Shown one piece after another: positions 42,987-51,093 of a stretch of 64,000 nucleotides of DNA. A model generated the notes under the pieces. It made no database searches. It saw nothing but the letters and a program-made list of their open reading frames with translations, and was not told where the DNA came from. The translations under genes were made by a program, and so were the position numbers. Source of the DNA: Lentzea flava (GTDB taxonomy: Bacteria; Actinomycetota; Actinomycetes; Mycobacteriales; Pseudonocardiaceae); contig NZ_BMRE01000020.1 in the NCBI RefSeq assembly GCF_014648475.1, positions 62,001 to 126,000 on the forward strand, read 5' to 3'. Numbering within the stretch: the first letter of the stretch is position 1; each line of letters opens with the position of its first letter.

Positions 42987-43628
42987 ATGCTGGCTGAGTG
43001 GGCCGTAACCCTGATGGACACGCTGGGAGGCGTGGGCGCCGCCGTCGTGGTGGGCCTCGACAACCTGTTCCCGCCGATCCCGAGCGAGCTGGTGCTGCCC
43101 CTGGCCGGCTTCTCCGCGAGCAAGGGCGTGTTCAGCCTGCCCGCGGCCCTGTTCTGGACCACCCTGGGCTCAGTGGCGGGCGCCGTCGTCGTCTACTTCG
43201 CGGGCATGCTCCTGGGCCGCGACCGCACCCGCCGCCTCGTGGCCCGCATCCCACTGGTGAACGTGAGCGACTTCGACAAAACCGAGGCCTGGTTCACCCG
43301 CCACGGCACCAAAGCCGTGTTCCTCGGCCGAATGGTGCCGCTGTTCCGCAGCTTCATCTCCCTGCCCGCAGGCGTGGAACGCATGAACTTCCCGCACTTC
43401 TTACTGCTCACCACGCTGGGCAGCCTGATCTGGAACACCATCTTCGTGGGCGCGGGCTACCAGCTCGCCGAGAACTGGCACCGGGTCGAGTCCTACGCGG
43501 GCATCTTCCAGAAGCTGGTCCTGGCCGCGGTGGCCGTCGCCGTGCTCCTGTTCGTGGTCACCCGCCTGCGCCAACGCGCCAAGGGCGATCCGGAAGCCAC
43601 GGCGGTGCTCCCACGTGTCGGCCAATGA
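42987..43628 (+). CDS. DedA-family membrane protein
   Basis: A 213-residue integral membrane protein of the DedA/VTT family, proposed lipid scramblases or flippases for undecaprenyl phosphate or phospholipids. Seen: LDNLFPPIPSELVLPLAGFS, VFLGRMVPLFRSFISLPAGV (the conserved G/R-x-x-P and R motif) and LGSLIWNTIFVGAGYQLAEN. ATG 42987 follows AAGGAGAATCCACA. Divergent from the histidine kinase gene. Confidence 0.88.
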   Translation: MLAEWAVTLMDTLGGVGAAVVVGLDNLFPPIPSELVLPLAGFSASKGVFSLPAALFWTTLGSVAGAVVVYFAGMLLGRDRTRRLVARIPLVNVSDFDKTEAWFTRHGTKAVFLGRMVPLFRSFISLPAGVERMNFPHFLLLTTLGSLIWNTIFVGAGYQLAENWHRVESYAGIFQKLVLAAVAVAVLLFVVTRLRQRAKGDPEATAVLPRVGQ

Positions 43629-44150
43629 CGTTGCCGCGCAACACAATCAGGCTCGGCCGCATCCGCGCGCCCAGGTCCTGGTGCACCGGCAACCGCCGAC
43701 GAGTCGCCGTCCATCAGCGTAGATAGGCTGCGCCGCTCGACTACCTCGCCGTACTGCAGGCGAGCGCCCCGAGAGGCTCAGCAGATTTCGTTGTAGCGCA
43801 ACATGATCCGTGTCGGCGGCGACAGCGCATCCGCGTCGTCGCTGTGCCCGGCAACCGCCGACGAGCCCGCCATCCTTCAACCCAGGCATGCCGCGCCGCT
43901 CGACCACCTCGCCGCACTGCAGACGAGCGCCCCGAGAGGCTCGGCGAACTTCGTTGCTCCGCAACACGATCCGCGTCGGCTGCAACAGCCCGTCCGGATC
44001 CTCCACCGGATCCGAGTCATACCCGCCGTCCATCGGCCTCGGCGAGCCGAGCCACTCCGCGCGACCCGCGACCCGGCCACGATCGTGGCCACCACTGCCA
44101 CACCGGCGTCACAGGCCGCGCCAACGGTGGGAACCGTGTGCTCTCGCGTG
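43629..44150 (-). pseudogene. Three decayed tandem copies of the 3' end of the downstream amidohydrolase gene
   Basis: Starting at TTG 43631, 43791 and 43954 the sequence repeats the complement of the last part of the amidohydrolase gene (real counterpart from TTG 44164): each begins TTG-N3-CGCAACA. Spacing is 160, 163 and 210 bases. On the minus strand the third copy still reads DSDPVEDPDGLLQPTRIVLR, matching the intact DADPVEDPDVLMRPKLIVLR. The third copy also joins sequence like 44300 to sequence like 44400-44450, so about 100 bases are deleted inside. The copies are frameshifted and have no start or catalytic residues. Confidence 0.75.
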
Positions 44151-45170
44151 TCAGCCGGTTACCTTGCCGCGCAACACAATCAGCTTCGGCCGCATCAGCA
44201 CGTCCGGATCCTCCACAGGATCCGCGTCGTACCCGACAACGTCCGCGAACCCGCCGTCCACCAGCCCAGGCAACCCGAGCCACTCCCGCGCAGTCCACGA
44301 CCCGGCCCCGATCGCGGCCTCCACCGGCATCCCGGCCTCGATCAGCCACGAGATCTCCCTGGCCACCTCGCCGCACGGCTGGGTGTCGGTCCCCGCCAGC
44401 ACGGTCACACCGGCCTCGTAGGCCGCGCGGACGGTGGGAAACGCGTGTTCCCACCCGCTGCGGATCCACTCCACGTGGCGGGGGTTCTTCGAGTCGTCCA
44501 GGTTCTGCACCGTCTTGCCGAACGTCGTGAGCGTCGGCACGAACGCCGTTCCCTGCGCCGCCATCCGCGGAAGGAGTGAGTGGTCCAGATGCATCCCGTG
44601 TTCGAGGCTGTCCGCGCCTGCCAGCACCGCGTTGCGGCAGCCTTCGGCGGTCTGGCAGTGCACCGCGACGCGTCCGCCGGCGGCGTGCACCGCTTCCACC
44701 GTGGCCGTCAGCACGTCCAGCGGCACCGGCGGGTCGTCCGGCATCCAGTCGCCGATCACCTTGCACCAGCCGGAGACCGAGTCCTCGACTGCGGCTCGGG
44801 GCAGCTCCTCCTCGGTGACCCGGCGGCCGTAGCCCTCGAAGAACCGGCCGGGCGTCGCGAGCCACCGGCCGCCGCGGGCCAGGCGCGGCAGATCGGGGTC
44901 ATCAGGCCGATCCAGCACGGGATCCGCCGAACCTGGCGACCGGACGGTCAGCACCCCGGCGGACCGGTGCGCGAGCATGTGCCGGCGGAACACCTCGTGG
45001 TCGTACGGATCCCCCGGAGCCTCAATCCCGGGGTGGGAATGCACGTCGACGAGTCCGGGCAGCAGCCACAGATCGTCCGAAGTGGACGAATCGGAAGTGC
45101 GCAGGAACTCACCGTCCACCACGAACGAGACCGGCTCCCGCGAAGGCAGGGCGATGCCGGAGATCCCCAT
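44151..45170 (-). CDS. Amidohydrolase-family metal-dependent hydrolase
   Basis: A 339-residue TIM-barrel hydrolase: metal motif LLPGLVDVHSHPGIEAPGD (HxH, about 43-45), His in AVHCQTAEGCRNAVLAGADS, EHGMHLDHSLLP, and the catalytic Asp in VTVLAGTDTQPCGEVAREIS (about 265). The C-terminus returns to the small beta domain (FADVVGYDADPVEDPDVLMR). The substrate is unknown; relatives include imidazolonepropionases and prolidase-like enzymes. Three decayed copies of its 3' end follow. A terminator hairpin separates it from katG. Confidence 0.82.
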   Translation of the reverse strand: MGISGIALPSREPVSFVVDGEFLRTSDSSTSDDLWLLPGLVDVHSHPGIEAPGDPYDHEVFRRHMLAHRSAGVLTVRSPGSADPVLDRPDDPDLPRLARGGRWLATPGRFFEGYGRRVTEEELPRAAVEDSVSGWCKVIGDWMPDDPPVPLDVLTATVEAVHAAGGRVAVHCQTAEGCRNAVLAGADSLEHGMHLDHSLLPRMAAQGTAFVPTLTTFGKTVQNLDDSKNPRHVEWIRSGWEHAFPTVRAAYEAGVTVLAGTDTQPCGEVAREISWLIEAGMPVEAAIGAGSWTAREWLGLPGLVDGGFADVVGYDADPVEDPDVLMRPKLIVLRGKVTG

Positions 45171-45179
45171 GAAAACGAA

Positions 45180-45213
45180 GGTACCCCAGGCCGGGGGAGT
45201 GGCCTGGGGTACC
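45180..45213 (-). terminator. Terminator hairpin downstream of katG
   Basis: A perfect 13 bp stem: GGTACCCCAGGCC (45180-45192) with GGCCTGGGGTACC (45201-45213), loop 8 bases. It lies 15 bases after the katG stop and 9 bases before the amidohydrolase start, so it probably ends the furA-katG message. Confidence 0.75.
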
Positions 45214-45227
45214 TGGGAGGGGCTGGA

Positions 45228-47459
45228 TCAGACGTCGTAGCGGTCCGCGTTCATGACCTTGTTCCACGCGGCGACGAAGTCCTGCACGAACTTCTCCGAC
45301 GCGTCGTCACTCGCGTAGACCTCGGCGACGGCGCGCAGCTCGGAGTTCGAGCCGAACACCAGGTCGTTGCGGGTGCCGGTCCACCGGACGGCACCGGTGG
45401 CGCGGTCGCGGCCCTCGAAGTTCTCCTGGTCCTCGGTGACCGACTTCCACTCCGTCTCCATGTCGAGCAGGTTGACGAAGAAGTCGTTGGTCAGCGTCTC
45501 CGGCTTCTGCGTGAGCACGCCGGCGGTCGAGCCGCCGTAGTTCGCGCCCAGCACCCGCAGACCACCGACGAGCACGGTCATCTCCGGCGCGGAGAGGCCG
45601 AGCAGGTTGGCCTTGTCGATCAGCAGGTACTCCGACGGCAGCGGGTTGGCCTTGGTGCCGTAGTTGCGGAAGCCGTCGACCTTGGGCTCCAGCACCGCGA
45701 ACGACTCGACGTCGGTCTGCTCCTGCGTGGCGTCGGTGCGGCCGGGGAGGAACGGCACCTCCACCGAGTGCCCGGAGGCCTTGGCTGCCTGCTCGATCGC
45801 CGCGGCGCCGCCGAGGACGATCAGGTCGGCCAGCGACACCTTCTTGCCGCCGGTCGCGGAGCTGTTGAACTCCTCCTGCACGCCTTCGAGGACACGCAGG
45901 ACCTGGGCGAGCTGGTCGGGCTCGTTGACCTCCCAGTTGCGCTGCGGCTCCAGGCGGATGCGGGCGCCGTTCGCGCCACCGCGCTTGTCGCTCTGGCGGA
46001 ACGTCGAGGCGGACGCCCACGCGGTCTTGACCAGCTGCGACACCGAGAGACCGGTCTCCAGGATCTTGGCCTTCAGCGCGGCCACGTCCTCGGCGGAGAT
46101 CAGCTCGTAGTCGCGGACCGGCACGCGGTCCTGCCAGATCAGCTCCTCCTGCGGCACCAGCGGGCCGAGGTAGCGCTGGATCGGGCCCATGTCGCGGTGG
46201 GTCAGCTTGAACCAGGCGCGGGCGAACGCGTCGGAGAACGCCTCGTGGTCCTCCGCGAACTTGCGCGAGATCGGCTCGTAGATCGGGTCGAAGCGCAGCG
46301 CGAGGTCCGTGGTCAGCATCATCGGCGTGCGGTTGAGCGTGCCGTCCTCGGGGTCCGGCACCGTGTTGGCGCCCGCGCCGTCCTTCGGCTTCCACTGGTG
46401 CGCGCCGGCGGGCGACTTGGTGAGCTCCCACTCGAACTGGAAGAGGTTCTTGAAGAACAGGTTCGTCCACTTGGTGGGCTGCTGCGTCCAGGTCACCTCC
46501 AGGCCGGAGGTGATGGCGTCACGGCCCTTGCCGGTGCCGTGCGTGCTGATCCAGCCGAAGCCCTGCGCGTCCATCAGCGCGCCCTCGGGCTCGGGGCCGA
46601 CCAGCGACGGGTCGCCGGCGCCGTGCGCCTTGCCGAAGGTGTGGCCACCGGCGATGAGCGCGACGGTCTCCTCGTCGTTCATGCCCATGCGGCCGAACGT
46701 CTCGCGGATGTCGCGGGCGGCGGCCAGCGGGTCCGGGTTGCCGTTGGGGCCCTCCGGGTTGACGTAGATCAGACCCATCTGGACCGCGGCCAGGGGCGAC
46801 TCGAGGTCGCGCTCACCGCTGTAGCGCGCGTCGCCGCCCAGCCACTCGGTCTCCGGGCCCCAGTACACGTCCTCGTCCGGCTCCCACACGTCCGCGCGGC
46901 CACCGGCGAAGCCGAAGGTCTTGAAGCCCATGGTCTCCAGCGCGCGGTTGCCCGTGAAGATCATGAGGTCGGCCCAGGAGACCTTCTTGCCCCACTTCTT
47001 CTTGACCGGCCACAGCAGACGGCGGGCCTTGTCCAGGTTTCCGTTGTCCGGCCAGCTGTTCAGCGGGGCGAACCGCTGCATGCCCGCGCCGGCCCCACCG
47101 CGACCGTCGTGGGTGCGGTAGGTGCCCGCGCTGTGCCACGCCATGCGGATCATGAACGGGCCGTAGTGCCCGAAGTCGGCAGGCCACCAGTCCTTCGACT
47201 CGGTGAGCACCGCGTCGACGTCACGCGCGAGCTCGTCGAGGTCGACGGTCAGGAACTCCTTGCCGTAGTCGAAGTCACCGCCCATGGGGTTCGCCTGGAC
47301 GGGGTGCTTGCGGAGGATCCGGAGGTTGAGCTGCTTGGGCCACCAGTCGCGGTTGCTGCCGCCCTCGGTGGGGTGGCTGAGTCGCCCGTGCGCGACCGGG
47401 CAGCCGCCAGCCTCCTCCACGTTCAGCTCGCTCACCTTGGCGTCAGTGCTGTCGGACAC
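45228..47459 (-). CDS. katG: Catalase-peroxidase
   Basis: A 743-residue bifunctional haem enzyme that removes H2O2 and, in mycobacteria, activates isoniazid. The distal active site is MIRMAWHSAGTYR with Arg105, Trp108 and His109; the proximal haem His is in LIAGGHTFGKAHGAG; the duplicated C-terminal domain is complete (ELISAEDVAALKAKILETGL, FVNLLDMETEW). The Tyr and Met of the Met-Tyr-Trp crosslink are present (MGLIYVNPEGPNG, MGMNDEETVALIAG). GTG 47459 has GGAAGG upstream, 18 bases after furA. Cotranscription with furA and repression by FurA are expected. Confidence 0.97.
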   Translation of the reverse strand: MSDSTDAKVSELNVEEAGGCPVAHGRLSHPTEGGSNRDWWPKQLNLRILRKHPVQANPMGGDFDYGKEFLTVDLDELARDVDAVLTESKDWWPADFGHYGPFMIRMAWHSAGTYRTHDGRGGAGAGMQRFAPLNSWPDNGNLDKARRLLWPVKKKWGKKVSWADLMIFTGNRALETMGFKTFGFAGGRADVWEPDEDVYWGPETEWLGGDARYSGERDLESPLAAVQMGLIYVNPEGPNGNPDPLAAARDIRETFGRMGMNDEETVALIAGGHTFGKAHGAGDPSLVGPEPEGALMDAQGFGWISTHGTGKGRDAITSGLEVTWTQQPTKWTNLFFKNLFQFEWELTKSPAGAHQWKPKDGAGANTVPDPEDGTLNRTPMMLTTDLALRFDPIYEPISRKFAEDHEAFSDAFARAWFKLTHRDMGPIQRYLGPLVPQEELIWQDRVPVRDYELISAEDVAALKAKILETGLSVSQLVKTAWASASTFRQSDKRGGANGARIRLEPQRNWEVNEPDQLAQVLRVLEGVQEEFNSSATGGKKVSLADLIVLGGAAAIEQAAKASGHSVEVPFLPGRTDATQEQTDVESFAVLEPKVDGFRNYGTKANPLPSEYLLIDKANLLGLSAPEMTVLVGGLRVLGANYGGSTAGVLTQKPETLTNDFFVNLLDMETEWKSVTEDQENFEGRDRATGAVRWTGTRNDLVFGSNSELRAVAEVYASDDASEKFVQDFVAAWNKVMNADRYDV

Positions 47460-47477
47460 GGGAATCCTTCCGGGTGT

Positions 47478-47921
47478 TCAGGAACTTTTCGCGGCGGTCG
47501 TGCACTCGGGGCAGGTGCCCCAGTAGATGACCTCGGCCTCGTCGATGACGAACCCGTGGTCGTCGGATGCGTCCAGGCACGGCGCGGCGCCGACAGCGCA
47601 GTCGACGTCGGCGATGGCGCCACAGGATCTGCACACGACGTGGTGGTGGTTGTCCCCGACGCGCGCCTCATAGCGCGCGACCGAGCCCTGCGGCTCGATG
47701 CGGCGCAACAGTCCGGCCCCGGTCAACGCGCGAAGCACGTCGTACACGGCCTGGTGAGAGACAGCGCCGAGGTTCTGACGCACGACACCGATGATCGAGT
47801 CCGTGTCGGCGTGCGGGTGTTCGTGCACCGCGGACAGCACAGCTATCCGCGGAGCAGTCACGCGCAGTGACACTCCACGCAACATGCGCTCGAAATCGGA
47901 AGCCGTGGGCACGGGCACCAC
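47478..47921 (-). CDS. furA: Fur-family regulator of katG (FurA)
   Basis: A 147-residue metalloregulator: winged helix (LRVTAPRIAVLSAVHEHPHA, VSHQAVYDVLRALTGAGLLR), His cluster DNHHHVVCRSCG and a second Cys pair GTCPEC, as in zinc- and iron-binding FurA proteins. GTG 47921 or 47918 is chosen because the FurA box and a possible promoter lie directly upstream; the open frame goes further but would run through the operator. In mycobacteria and Streptomyces this gene precedes katG and is repressed by its own product in reducing, iron-replete cells. Confidence 0.93.
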   Translation of the reverse strand: MVPVPTASDFERMLRGVSLRVTAPRIAVLSAVHEHPHADTDSIIGVVRQNLGAVSHQAVYDVLRALTGAGLLRRIEPQGSVARYEARVGDNHHHVVCRSCGAIADVDCAVGAAPCLDASDDHGFVIDEAEVIYWGTCPECTTAAKSS

Positions 47922-47928
47922 CTTGCCG

Positions 47929-47948
47929 CCTTTTCTGGAGCGAGTCAA
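47929..47948 (-). promoter_or_regulatory. FurA box at the furA promoter
   Basis: The minus strand reads TTGACTCGCTCCAGAAAAGG (47948 to 47929). The TTGACT part fits a -35 hexamer, and the whole resembles the actinobacterial FurA operator, roughly TTGACTnnTTCCAGAAAAG, as I remember it. It ends 7 bases from the GTG start, so binding would block transcription initiation. Confidence 0.75.
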
Positions 47949-47979
47949 GTTAATGAATGATGCCATTCACCCGAACCGG

Positions 47980-49374
47980 TCACCCCCGCACGGCGGCCAC
48001 GGCGTCGGCCAGCCGCCGCACACCCTCGGCGAGCACGTGCTCAGGTGCTCCGCCGTAGGTCAAACGGAGAAAACTGCCCGGCGGTTCAGCGGCGAACCAC
48101 GGCCGGCCGGGAAAGACCACGACGTCGCGGGCCGCGGCGGCCGCCGTCAGCTCCAGGTCGTCCACGCCGTCCGGCAACCTCGCCCACAGGTGCAGGCCGC
48201 CGGACGACGGCGCGATGTCGAACTCGGGCAGGTGCTCGCGGACCGCGCGAACGAGGAAGTCGCGCCTGGCCCGCAGCGACTGCTGGAGCGTGCGCAGGTG
48301 ACGGCGCCACACCGGCGACGTCACGAAGTCGATCGCCGCCTCCTGCAACGGCCCCGCGACGTACAGGTCCTGCTTGGACCGAGTGTTCTTCAGCCGGATG
48401 CCGGCCGGTCCGCGCGCCCCGATCACCGCGACCCGCAGCCCCGGCGCGGCGACCTTGGTCAGCGACCGGACGTGGACGACGTGCCCGTCGACGTCCTGCG
48501 AGGCCAGCGTTGGCGGAGCGGTACCGTCGACGGTGAAGCCGCGCGCCCAGTCGTCCTCGACGAGGAACGCGCCCGCTCCGCGGACGATCTGCGCGACCTC
48601 TGGCCGGCGTTCCTCCGACAACACCGCGCCGTGCGGGTTCGCGTGCAGCGGCTGGCAGTAGAAGAGCTTCGCGCCGGTCCGTTCGAACGCGGCCCGCAGC
48701 AGATCCGGCCGCACCCCGTCCTGATCCGCCGGCACCGGCACGACCTTGAGCCCCGCGTCGCGCGCGGCCGCGATGGCACCGAGGTACGTCGGCGACTCCA
48801 CGAGAACCGCGTCACCGCGGTCGGCCAGCCCGCGGAACACGGTCGCCAGCGCCTCCTGGGCGCCGGCGCACACCGTCATGTCTCCGGCCCTGAGCTCACC
48901 ACCGGCCTCCTTGGCGAACCACGCGCGCAGCTCCTCCTTGCCCTCGACCGGCACCCGCCCCCACGAAGCGGGCCTGCGCGCCGCCCGGCTGAGCGCGGCC
49001 CCGAGCGCCTCGGTCGGCTGGAGGTCGGGGTCGAGGTAGCCGCTGGACAACGGGATGGCCTCGGGCTTCGGCACCGCGACGAGGTTCGCCACGAGATCCT
49101 CGCCCGGCCTGCCCTCCCCGAGCGCGACGGCCTGCCACGACAGGTCCTGCTCGCTCGTGGCCTGCCGCCGGGCGACGAAACTGCCGCGCCCCGGCCGCAC
49201 CTCGACGAGCCCTTCGGCCGCTACCCGTTGGATCGCTTGCTGCACGGTCGCGGGCGAGGCTCGATGCCGTGCCATCAGCTCGCGCACCGACGGCATCCGA
49301 TCGCCCGCGCGCCCGGCGTGTGCCGCAGCTCTCAGGTCCTCGATAACGCGGACAGCTGCGTTATCCTCATTCAT
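47980..49374 (-). CDS. MocR-type regulator (GntR HTH fused to aminotransferase-like domain)
   Basis: A 464-residue fusion. N-terminal GntR winged helix: MPSVRELMARHRASPATVQQ, AIQRVAAEGLVEVRPGRGSF (about 27-66). The rest is a fold-type I PLP domain (SGYLDPDLQPTEALGAALSR, VCAGAQEALATVFRGLADRG, VLVESPTYLGAIAAARDAGL); the lysine that would bind PLP is in VHVRSLTKVAAPGLRVAVIG. Start ATG 49374 shares bases with the divergent EamA start codon. MocR proteins sense PLP or amino-acid-like ligands; here the likely target is the neighbouring exporter. Confidence 0.88.
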   Translation of the reverse strand: MNEDNAAVRVIEDLRAAAHAGRAGDRMPSVRELMARHRASPATVQQAIQRVAAEGLVEVRPGRGSFVARRQATSEQDLSWQAVALGEGRPGEDLVANLVAVPKPEAIPLSSGYLDPDLQPTEALGAALSRAARRPASWGRVPVEGKEELRAWFAKEAGGELRAGDMTVCAGAQEALATVFRGLADRGDAVLVESPTYLGAIAAARDAGLKVVPVPADQDGVRPDLLRAAFERTGAKLFYCQPLHANPHGAVLSEERRPEVAQIVRGAGAFLVEDDWARGFTVDGTAPPTLASQDVDGHVVHVRSLTKVAAPGLRVAVIGARGPAGIRLKNTRSKQDLYVAGPLQEAAIDFVTSPVWRRHLRTLQQSLRARRDFLVRAVREHLPEFDIAPSSGGLHLWARLPDGVDDLELTAAAAARDVVVFPGRPWFAAEPPGSFLRLTYGGAPEHVLAEGVRRLADAVAAVRG

Positions 49375-49396
49375 GAGAGCCAAGAGTAACGTTATC
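49342..49396. promoter_or_regulatory. Repeat-rich operator region overlapping both start codons
   Basis: GATAACGC (49342-49349) and GCGTTATC (49358-49365) form an inverted repeat with an 8-base spacer, and a third site, GTAACGTTATC (49386-49396), lies on the other side of the shared CATG (49372-49375). TATCCT at 49362-49367 could be a -10 for the exporter and TACTCT on the minus strand a -10 for mocR, so both messages may be leaderless. Confidence 0.6.
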
Positions 49397-50344
49397 GTGC
49401 CAGCGGGGGTAACACTCGGCGCGCTGGGCGTCCTGGGTTTCAGCTTCTCCCTGCCCGCGACCCGCCTGGCGGTGGCCGGACTCGACCCGTGGTTCGTGGC
49501 GTTCGGCCGCGCCCTCGTCGCCGCCGTCCTCGCGATGGCCTATCTCGCGTTATCCCGCGCTCCGCTGCCATCGGCAACGCAGGTCCGTCGCCTGGTGATC
49601 GTCGCGGCGGGCATCGTGATCGGCTTCCCGCTCTTCACCTCACTGGCCCTCACCACCCAGACCTCCGCCCACGGCGCCGTCGTGATCGCCGTATTGCCGA
49701 TGTCCACGGCGATCTGGGCCGTCCTGCGCGCGTCCGAACGCCCGCCGATGACGTTCTGGCTCTCCAGCGGCGCGGGACTGCTGGCGGTGCTGGCCTTCGT
49801 GGCGACCGGCGGCGGCTTCTCGGGTTCCCTGAGCCTCGCCGACGCCTACCTGTTCATCGCGGTCGTGCTGTGCGGCCTGGGTTACGCCGAGGGCGGCGCG
49901 CTCTCCCGCGAACTGGGCGGCGCGCGCACGATCTGCTGGGCCCTGGTCGTCTCCCTGCCCGTGACGATCCCGGTTTCCCTGTTCACGGCCGACTTCTCCC
50001 GCGCCACACCGGTCGTCTGGCTGAGCTTCGCCTACGTCGCCCTGATCTCGATGTTCCTGGGCTTCTTCGCCTGGTACGCGGGCCTGGCCGCGGGCGGCGT
50101 GGCCAAGATCGGCCAGATCCAGCTGGCCCAGCCGGTCCTGACCCTGCTGTGGTCCGCCGCGGTCCTGGGCGAACCGGTCGGCTGGCCCGCTCTCGCCACC
50201 GCCGCGGTGGTGGTCGTCTGCGTGGTGCTGACCCAGCGCAGCCGCACCGCACCGGCAGACCCCGCCGACCGATTTATACTTCGTGCCTTCGGCTTTGGGG
50301 GTCGGCAGTGGCGACGACGAGCAAGCAGCTCTTCAAGATCGTAG
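49373..50344 (+). CDS. EamA-family (DMT) exporter
   Basis: A 323-residue drug/metabolite transporter with about ten membrane helices in two EamA repeats (VLGFSFSLPATRLAVAGLDP, VAFGRALVAAVLAMAYLALS; YVALISMFLGFFAWYAGLAA, QIQLAQPVLTLLWSAAVLGE). Members export amino acids, metabolites or drugs, often controlled by a divergent MocR gene, as here. ATG 49373 is the first candidate; GTG 49397 is an alternative. The last about 25 residues (FILRAFGFGGRQWRRR) lie over the next gene's promoter and start and are not typical of the family. Confidence 0.85.
   Translation: MRAKSNVIVPAGVTLGALGVLGFSFSLPATRLAVAGLDPWFVAFGRALVAAVLAMAYLALSRAPLPSATQVRRLVIVAAGIVIGFPLFTSLALTTQTSAHGAVVIAVLPMSTAIWAVLRASERPPMTFWLSSGAGLLAVLAFVATGGGFSGSLSLADAYLFIAVVLCGLGYAEGGALSRELGGARTICWALVVSLPVTIPVSLFTADFSRATPVVWLSFAYVALISMFLGFFAWYAGLAAGGVAKIGQIQLAQPVLTLLWSAAVLGEPVGWPALATAAVVVVCVVLTQRSRTAPADPADRFILRAFGFGGRQWRRRASSSSRS
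50275..50280 (+). promoter_or_regulatory. Possible -10 element for the YjbR-like gene
   Basis: TATACT, close to the consensus TATAAT, lies 28 bases before GTG 50308 in a region otherwise GC-rich. No good -35 hexamer is seen 17 bases upstream. It lies within the 3' end of the exporter gene. Confidence 0.35.
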
Positions 50345-50655
50345 ACGCGCTCGCGGAGGTGAAGCGGTCCTCCGGCCAGCAGTACGACACGTTCCGCGTG
50401 CGGGGCAAGGTGTTCGGCTACTTCTGGCCGCGCACGCAGACCGTCGGGCTCAAGCAGACGTTGTCCGAGCAGCAGGCGCTGGTGGCCGAACGACCGGACG
50501 TGTTCGAAGTGCAGTTCACGGCGGGCGGGTTCGGCTGGGTCGTGGTGTACCTCGAAGGCATCGAGGCCGACGAGCTCGGGGAGCTCGTGTTCGAGGCGTG
50601 GCGGTTGTCCGCGCCGGAGGATCTCGTCGCCCAGGTGCCGGACCTCGCGCGATGA
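50308..50655 (+). CDS. MmcQ/YjbR-family protein
   Basis: A 115-residue small alpha/beta protein: SKQLFKIVDALAEVKRSSGQ, FRVRGKVFGYFWPRTQTVGL, VQFTAGGFGWVVVYLEGIEA. YjbR/MmcQ folds are DNA-binding-like, but function is unknown. GTG 50308 follows GGGGG. It overlaps the exporter 3' end by 37 bases and its stop overlaps the VOC gene start (ATGA), so those two are coupled. Confidence 0.8.
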   Translation: MATTSKQLFKIVDALAEVKRSSGQQYDTFRVRGKVFGYFWPRTQTVGLKQTLSEQQALVAERPDVFEVQFTAGGFGWVVVYLEGIEADELGELVFEAWRLSAPEDLVAQVPDLAR

Positions 50656-51026
50656 GCAGGGTGAAGTTCGAGCTGCCTGCGGACGACCTGACCCGCGCGA
50701 CCGCCTTCTACCGCGAGGTTTTCGGGTGGGAGACGCAGCGGCTGCCGTTCGAGTACGTGCTCGTCGACACGGACGGTGAGCCTGTCGATCCCGCGGACGC
50801 GGACGGCGGGATCTCGCCGCGCACCCGGTTCGTGCAGGGGCCTGTGCTCATCATCGAGGTGCCGGACGTCGACGAGGTGGCGGGAAAGGTCGCCGCCGCG
50901 GGCGGTGAGCTCCTCAACGCCAAGGAACGCGTGGGCGAGTACGGGTTCTCGCAGTACGTGAAGGACAGCGAGGGCACGGTGCTGTGCCTGTGGCAGTCCA
51001 TCGCGGACGGCACCGCAGCGGTGTGA
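50652..51026 (+). CDS. VOC-family (glyoxalase/bleomycin-resistance-like) protein
   Basis: A 124-residue single VOC domain: VKFELPADDLTRATAFYREV, FGWETQRLPFEYVLVDTDGE, GPVLIIEVPDVDEVAGKVAA, DSEGTVLCLWQ. The usual metal ligands (His/Glu on strands 1, 4, 5 and 8) are not all clear, so it may bind rather than convert its ligand. Translationally coupled to the YjbR-like gene. Confidence 0.85.
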   Translation: MSRVKFELPADDLTRATAFYREVFGWETQRLPFEYVLVDTDGEPVDPADADGGISPRTRFVQGPVLIIEVPDVDEVAGKVAAAGGELLNAKERVGEYGFSQYVKDSEGTVLCLWQSIADGTAAV

Positions 51027-51093
51027 TCGGTGCTGAGTCACGATTCGCGCCGAGGTCCTGATTGGACGGCAGGCGGGTGTTACCTTCCCGCGC

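Noticed and set aside
43629..44150. Possible CRISPR-like or satellite array because of 160-base periodicity
   Set aside because: The repeats are diverged copies of the neighbouring gene end, not short identical repeats with unique spacers.
44580..47870. A 1,096-codon open frame on the + strand opposite katG and the amidohydrolase
   Set aside because: It is a product of high GC in the third codon position of katG; the protein is Arg/Val/Gly-rich, without any domain, and it crosses several real genes.
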